Below are positions 5,941-8,809 of a stretch of 8,809 nt of DNA, piece after piece; positions within the stretch are counted from its first letter, which is position 1; each line of letters starts with the position of its first letter. A model generated the notes under the pieces. The model was not told the origin of the DNA. It was given only the letters and a program-made list of their open reading frames with translations, and ran no database searches. A program made the position numbers and the translations under genes. Origin of the DNA: WLWS01 sp964639535 (GTDB taxonomy: Bacteria > Pseudomonadota > Gammaproteobacteria > Eutrophobiales > Eutrophobiaceae); the NCBI GenBank assembly GCA_964639535.1, contig CAZXDV010000122.1, positions 1 through 8,809 of the forward strand. Direction: 5' to 3'.

Positions 5941-6399
5941 GTGAGAGTTCTAATATTTTTACTATGTTGTCATTCGGCGCTTGCTTTTGCCGGGGCTAAC
6001 AATGACAGCTGTTCCAGCCTGCAGGACCTTGGCTGGCTCGAAGGAAACTGGCTGGAGCAAAAAGAAAACAAGGTCTCGGCCGAGTTATGGAAAACAGTGA
6101 GCCCGGGCACCATGGAGGGCAGTGCCAGGGTGCTGAAGAATGGCAAGTTAATGCACTATGAAACCATCCGCCTTGTAGAGATGTCTGGCCAGGTGTTTTA
6201 CATGGTCAAGGTGGATAAAAACCCTTTTCCCATTCCTTTCAAGCTGGTGGTTTGCAGCAACAGGCAGTACTTCTTTCAAAATCTTCAGCATGATTTTCCC
6301 CGGCGCATCGACTACACGCAACTGGATGATTCCAGCATGCGCGTGGACGTCACTGACGGACAGGACCGCGGCTTTAGTATTAACTACAGCAGAAAATAA
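5941..6399 (+). CDS. Small exported DUF6265-like protein
   Basis: A 152-aa protein of unknown function beginning at a GTG. Residues 1-19 look like a Sec signal peptide: a hydrophobic core LIFLLCCHSALAF, then AGA, with a likely cut after Ala17 or Ala19. No lipobox is seen. The mature part has DLGWLEGNW (29-37), ELW (48-50), a KLMHYETIRL strand (69-78) and FFQNLQHDFPRRIDY (111-125). This matches my memory of DUF6265 proteins (WLxGxW and NPxHDFPxRIxY motifs), thought to be beta-rich. It lies 36 bp downstream of the regulator, so they are probably co-transcribed. No Shine-Dalgarno sequence is visible before the GTG. The ORF is supported by the motifs and ends right before the hairpin at 6403. A role in aromatic metabolism is not indicated by the sequence. 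Confidence 0.75.
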   Translation: MRVLIFLLCCHSALAFAGANNDSCSSLQDLGWLEGNWLEQKENKVSAELWKTVSPGTMEGSARVLKNGKLMHYETIRLVEMSGQVFYMVKVDKNPFPIPFKLVVCSNRQYFFQNLQHDFPRRIDYTQLDDSSMRVDVTDGQDRGFSINYSRK

Positions 6400-6402
6400 C
6401 AA

Positions 6403-6423
6403 GGCGGCCAGGAAAGGGCCGCC
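6403..6423 (-). terminator. Hairpin between convergent genes, likely terminator of the dmpPQB unit
   Basis: Perfect 7-bp GC stem GGCGGCC (6403-6409) and GGCCGCC (6417-6423) with a 7-nt loop. It lies 3 bp past the DUF6265-like stop and 17 bp past the dmpB stop. Read on the minus strand the stem is followed by TTGTTATTTT, a fair U-rich tail. On the plus strand the tail (CTGTTAAT) is poor. It probably terminates the dmpB transcript and may also serve the opposite direction. Confidence 0.6.
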
Positions 6424-6440
6424 CTGTTAATGGAGATGAA

Positions 6441-7364
6441 TCAGGTTACAACGCCGAGGAAATTCTCGTTGAGCTTCCTGTCATGGTAGAAAATCGCGCG
6501 ACCCAGTTCCTCTGCTTCCCAGGTAATCGGCCCCTGGTCCGGGTACCAGGTGTAGTCGCCGCAGAACACTTCGTTACGGTTTCCTGACGGGTCAAAGAAA
6601 TAAATGGTACGACCTCGGGTAATACCGTGGCGCGTCGGGCCAATATCAATCGAGATGTCGTGCATGCTCATCAGGTCTGCAGCATTTAACACCTCTTCCC
6701 AGCTTTGCAACATGAATGACACGTGGTGCAATTTGCCAGGTTCGGCGTGTTCAAGGATGGCAACGTCATGGGCCTTGTTCGAGCAGCTCATGAAGGTGGC
6801 AATGCGGTTGCCTTCGGGGTCCAGCACCTGCTCAGTCAAGTCAAAACCCAGTACATTGATGAAAAGATCAACGGTACCCGCGGCATTGCTGCCATACAGC
6901 AGGCAGTGGTCAAAACGGTACACTTTCATACCCTTGATGCCTTCCGGCCAGGGGTGTGGGTTGGTTCGGCCAAGGCCGTTACCCACCTGCTTCTTGTCAG
7001 CGTACAACTCAAATGTATGGCCCGATGGCGAATCAAAGCGCACCCTTTCACCACAGTTATTGAGTTCACCTTCTGGAATACGTTCTACGTTTTGACCGTA
7101 TTCTTTTATCTTTGCTTCAAAATGGTCGAGATCGGACTGCTGGTAAACTTTAAAGCCCATGTAGTCGATGCCGGGAGAATCAGCTTCACGCAGCACGATG
7201 GAGAAACAGTCGTGCTCGTCCCAGGCCTTGAGATAGACGCGACCCTCGCTGTCTTCGTCTGTCTGTATCAGGCCAACCCTTTCCGTGTAGTATTCCACCG
7301 ACTCTTTCATATCCAGTACACGTATGGCAGCGTGCCCGGGTCTCATTACACCTGTGAATGACAT
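6441..7364 (-). CDS. dmpB: Catechol 2,3-dioxygenase (extradiol ring cleavage)
   Basis: Cleaves catechol next to the hydroxyl groups using Fe(II) and O2, giving yellow 2-hydroxymuconic semialdehyde. The 307-aa protein equals XylE/DmpB in length and numbering. The start MSFTGVMRPGHAAIRVLDM and the two vicinal-oxygen-chelate domains are clear. Iron ligands are His153 (RFDH), His214 (KLHHVSF) and Glu265 (GNRNEVF). Second-shell His199 (AHD), His246 (TRHG) and Tyr255 (TIYFFDPSGNRNEVF) are all kept, so it should be active. The ATG is preceded by AAAGGAGG at 6-nt spacing, the best ribosome site in the window, which suggests high expression. It follows dmpQ by 20 nt. In standard dmp operons dmpC comes next, whereas here the transcript meets a hairpin and opposing genes. 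Confidence 0.97.
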   Translation of the reverse strand: MSFTGVMRPGHAAIRVLDMKESVEYYTERVGLIQTDEDSEGRVYLKAWDEHDCFSIVLREADSPGIDYMGFKVYQQSDLDHFEAKIKEYGQNVERIPEGELNNCGERVRFDSPSGHTFELYADKKQVGNGLGRTNPHPWPEGIKGMKVYRFDHCLLYGSNAAGTVDLFINVLGFDLTEQVLDPEGNRIATFMSCSNKAHDVAILEHAEPGKLHHVSFMLQSWEEVLNAADLMSMHDISIDIGPTRHGITRGRTIYFFDPSGNRNEVFCGDYTWYPDQGPITWEAEELGRAIFYHDRKLNENFLGVVT

Positions 7365-7378
7365 GCTCTCCTCCTTTG

Positions 7379-7397
7379 GGCTAATCAGCTATTAGCC
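7379..7397 (-). promoter_or_regulatory. Hairpin at the dmpQ-dmpB junction
   Basis: On the minus strand GGCTAAT-AGCTG-ATTAGCC is a perfect 7-bp inverted repeat. It spans the last codons and stop of dmpQ (7387-7385) and ends right at the strong dmpB ribosome site (AAAGGAGG, 7378-7371). In mRNA it could act as an RNA-processing or stability stem that favours dmpB. The structure is seen, the role is inferred. Confidence 0.4.
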
Positions 7398-7729
7398 TGC
7401 TTAACTTGTTTAAAAAATGTATCAGCATCGAAATGCTTTTTCCACTTCCCCAGTGCCTTGATTCTCAGGTCGCTATCCGGAATGAGCTTACAGGCAAGGC
7501 AGATGCCCTTTGCTTCATCTTCTTCTGAGATGTGTTCGCGACTCATTTTTCCAGTATGGTACTTTGCGTTCTTATCCAGCACCTGGACCTTGCAAACTCC
7601 GCAACCACCACCGCGGCAGCCAACGGGAATCCCTTTTCGACCGAGCTGCTCCATGGCTTTCAGTACATTCTTTTCCCCTGGACAACTGAAGACATCTCCC
7701 GATCCCTCAATGCTGATGGTAAAAGTCAT
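7385..7729 (-). CDS. dmpQ: [2Fe-2S] ferredoxin that reactivates catechol 2,3-dioxygenase (DmpQ/XylT type)
   Basis: A 114-aa plant-type ferredoxin. The family member XylT is known to re-reduce catechol 2,3-dioxygenase whose iron has been oxidised by substituted catechols. Here the gene lies directly before dmpB, fitting that role. Cluster ligands are Cys38, Cys43 and Cys46 (GCRGGGCGVCKVQ) and Cys80 (CLACKLIPDSDL), i.e. C-x4-C-x2-C-x33-C. A further Cys77 stands next to the last ligand. The C-terminal tail (GKWKKHFDADTFFKQ) matches what I recall of DmpQ-like proteins. The start is 11 nt after the dmpP stop. No clear Shine-Dalgarno sequence precedes the ATG, so translation probably depends on coupling to dmpP. 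Confidence 0.92.
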   Translation of the reverse strand: MTFTISIEGSGDVFSCPGEKNVLKAMEQLGRKGIPVGCRGGGCGVCKVQVLDKNAKYHTGKMSREHISEEDEAKGICLACKLIPDSDLRIKALGKWKKHFDADTFFKQVKQANS

Positions 7730-7740
7730 GACTGTAGTGT

Positions 7741-8805
7741 CTAGAATTTCTTGAACAGTGCGCTGCGTCGTGCCGGCTTGGCGCTGTCCGCGGCGGTAAA
7801 AAAATTCTCCATAAAAATATGATCTTCAAACAGGCGCCCCTGCATCAGGGAAGTAATCGACGCATCGATCATTGGCGGGGGCCCGCAGAGATAGGCATTG
7901 TGCCCTTCAAAATTCTTGTCAAACTGCGATTCGGCCAGTTCATGCACAAAACCCGTTGCGCCATCCCAGTCGTCTGTTTCTGCCGGCTCTGACAGGGCAA
8001 CGTGGTAATGAAAGTTCGCATGCTTCTCCGCCAACTCATTGAAGAGGTCGTAATAATAAAGTTCTTCCCTGTTACGTGCCCCGTAAAGCAGGGTAATTTC
8101 CCTTTCGTCTCCCTGTTCCAGCAAATCAAGAATCATCGACTTGGGACTGGATAAACCTGAACCTCCAGCGATAAATATCATCGCTTCGGGGGTAGACTTG
8201 CGTACGTAAAAGCGTCCAAGCGGCGCGGTAAAGGTCAGCTCATCGCCTTCCTTTAACTGCTTGTGAAGATAGGTGGTGGCCTGCCCCCCCTCGACATGGC
8301 GAATATTCAGCTCTACCAGGTTACGCTCTGAAGGAGAGTTGGCGATGGAGAACGCGCGCGGCTCGTCCAGCCCGGGAATATTCAGGTTAAGGTACTGCCC
8401 AGCCTGGAACTCAACCCCGTCACCGGGAACTTCAAGCCAGATCCCTTTAATGGTTGGCGTCAGGTCCTCAATGCGCACCACGGTTCCGCTGAAATCCTCA
8501 ATCGCCAGGTTCTCGGCATCCTCGTCCTCCTCCACATCGGCTTCAATAACGATGTCAGAACCCAAAGTAGCGCAGCAGGCGAGGGTCTTGCCTTCATCTC
8601 TTTCCATGTCCATGAGTGCAAAGGCCGATGCCTCGTTATGCTCAACCTCCCCTTCCAGCACCTGCACCTTGCAGGTTCCACATACACCGTGGTTGCAGGC
8701 ATAGGGTAAATAGATGCCGGCTCTCAAGGCGGCATCGAGAAGTTTTTGATCTTCCTCTACCTCGATGGTTTCACCGAGTGGTTCGATTGTTACCTGGTAG
8801 GACAT
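7741..8805 (-). CDS. dmpP: Phenol hydroxylase reductase component (P5)
   Basis: NADH-dependent iron-sulfur flavoprotein that passes electrons to the diiron oxygenase of multicomponent phenol hydroxylase, which makes catechol from phenol. The 354-aa length is about that of DmpP. Domains are, first, an N-terminal [2Fe-2S] ferredoxin domain with Cys37, Cys42, Cys45 (ACNHGVCGTCKVQ) and Cys77 (LACCA). Next is an FAD domain with RAFSIANSP (150-158), where Arg150 and Ser153 are the flavin-binding pair. Last is an NAD domain with IAGGSGLSSPKSM (212-224) and YLCGPPPMID (305-314). The C-terminus LMQGRLFEDHIFMENFFTAAD is characteristic of the phenol hydroxylase subgroup. The ATG at 8805 gives the canonical start MSYQVTIEP. 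Only 4 bases precede it, so its ribosome site and the expected dmpKLMNO genes are outside the window. Confidence 0.96.
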   Translation of the reverse strand: MSYQVTIEPLGETIEVEEDQKLLDAALRAGIYLPYACNHGVCGTCKVQVLEGEVEHNEASAFALMDMERDEGKTLACCATLGSDIVIEADVEEDEDAENLAIEDFSGTVVRIEDLTPTIKGIWLEVPGDGVEFQAGQYLNLNIPGLDEPRAFSIANSPSERNLVELNIRHVEGGQATTYLHKQLKEGDELTFTAPLGRFYVRKSTPEAMIFIAGGSGLSSPKSMILDLLEQGDEREITLLYGARNREELYYYDLFNELAEKHANFHYHVALSEPAETDDWDGATGFVHELAESQFDKNFEGHNAYLCGPPPMIDASITSLMQGRLFEDHIFMENFFTAADSAKPARRSALFKKF

Positions 8806-8809
8806 AAAA

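Noticed and set aside
6723..7361. Long plus-strand open frame (212 codons) opposite dmpB
   Set aside because: It is antisense to a fully conserved catechol 2,3-dioxygenase and has no recognisable domain. It is a shadow of that gene's codon use.

Overview
The window carries most of a phenol/catechol meta-cleavage gene cluster of the dmp/aph type. All catabolic genes lie on the minus strand, so the pathway reads from the right edge to the left. Protein similarity to the Pseudomonas dmp and xyl products, recalled from memory, is strong. The GC content is moderate, and several intergenic repeats resemble those common in (often marine) gammaproteobacterial genomes. I therefore infer a gammaproteobacterium that degrades phenol or similar aromatics. 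The species cannot be named from this sequence.

Right block (8805 down to 6441, minus): the reductase of multicomponent phenol hydroxylase (dmpP), a chloroplast-type [2Fe-2S] ferredoxin (dmpQ) and catechol 2,3-dioxygenase (dmpB). The oxygenase genes dmpKLMNO presumably lie just beyond the right edge. A GC-rich hairpin at 6403-6423 probably ends this transcription unit.

Central island (5054 to 6399): a divergent promoter region, then on the plus strand a GntR/FadR-type regulator and a small exported DUF6265-like protein. The 179-bp divergent region holds an AT-rich array of ATATCG motifs with 18-19 bp spacing, plus a dyad and a direct repeat around a plausible promoter. In the canonical dmp operon dmpB is followed directly by dmpC. 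Here the regulatory island separates them and splits the pathway into two transcription units.

Left block (5053 down to 1, minus): a glutathione S-transferase, a GlcG/DUF336 protein, 2-hydroxymuconic semialdehyde dehydrogenase (dmpC), 2-hydroxypent-2,4-dienoate hydratase (dmpE), acylating acetaldehyde dehydrogenase (dmpF) and the first 102 codons of 4-hydroxy-2-oxovalerate aldolase (dmpG). The hydrolase gene dmpD, usually between dmpC and dmpE, is absent. A 72-bp pair of inverted palindromes sits in that gap. The dmpE-dmpF gap holds two more repeat-like elements.

Together the products hydroxylate phenol to catechol, cleave the ring to 2-hydroxymuconic semialdehyde, oxidise it, and carry the resulting dienoate to pyruvate and acetyl-CoA. 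The tautomerase and decarboxylase (dmpI, dmpH) needed for this route are not in view. I see no CRISPR array, transposase gene, tRNA or rRNA. The enzymes are a known system. The less ordinary parts are the layout, the operator region, the GST/GlcG pair at the head of the lower operon, and the intergenic repeats.
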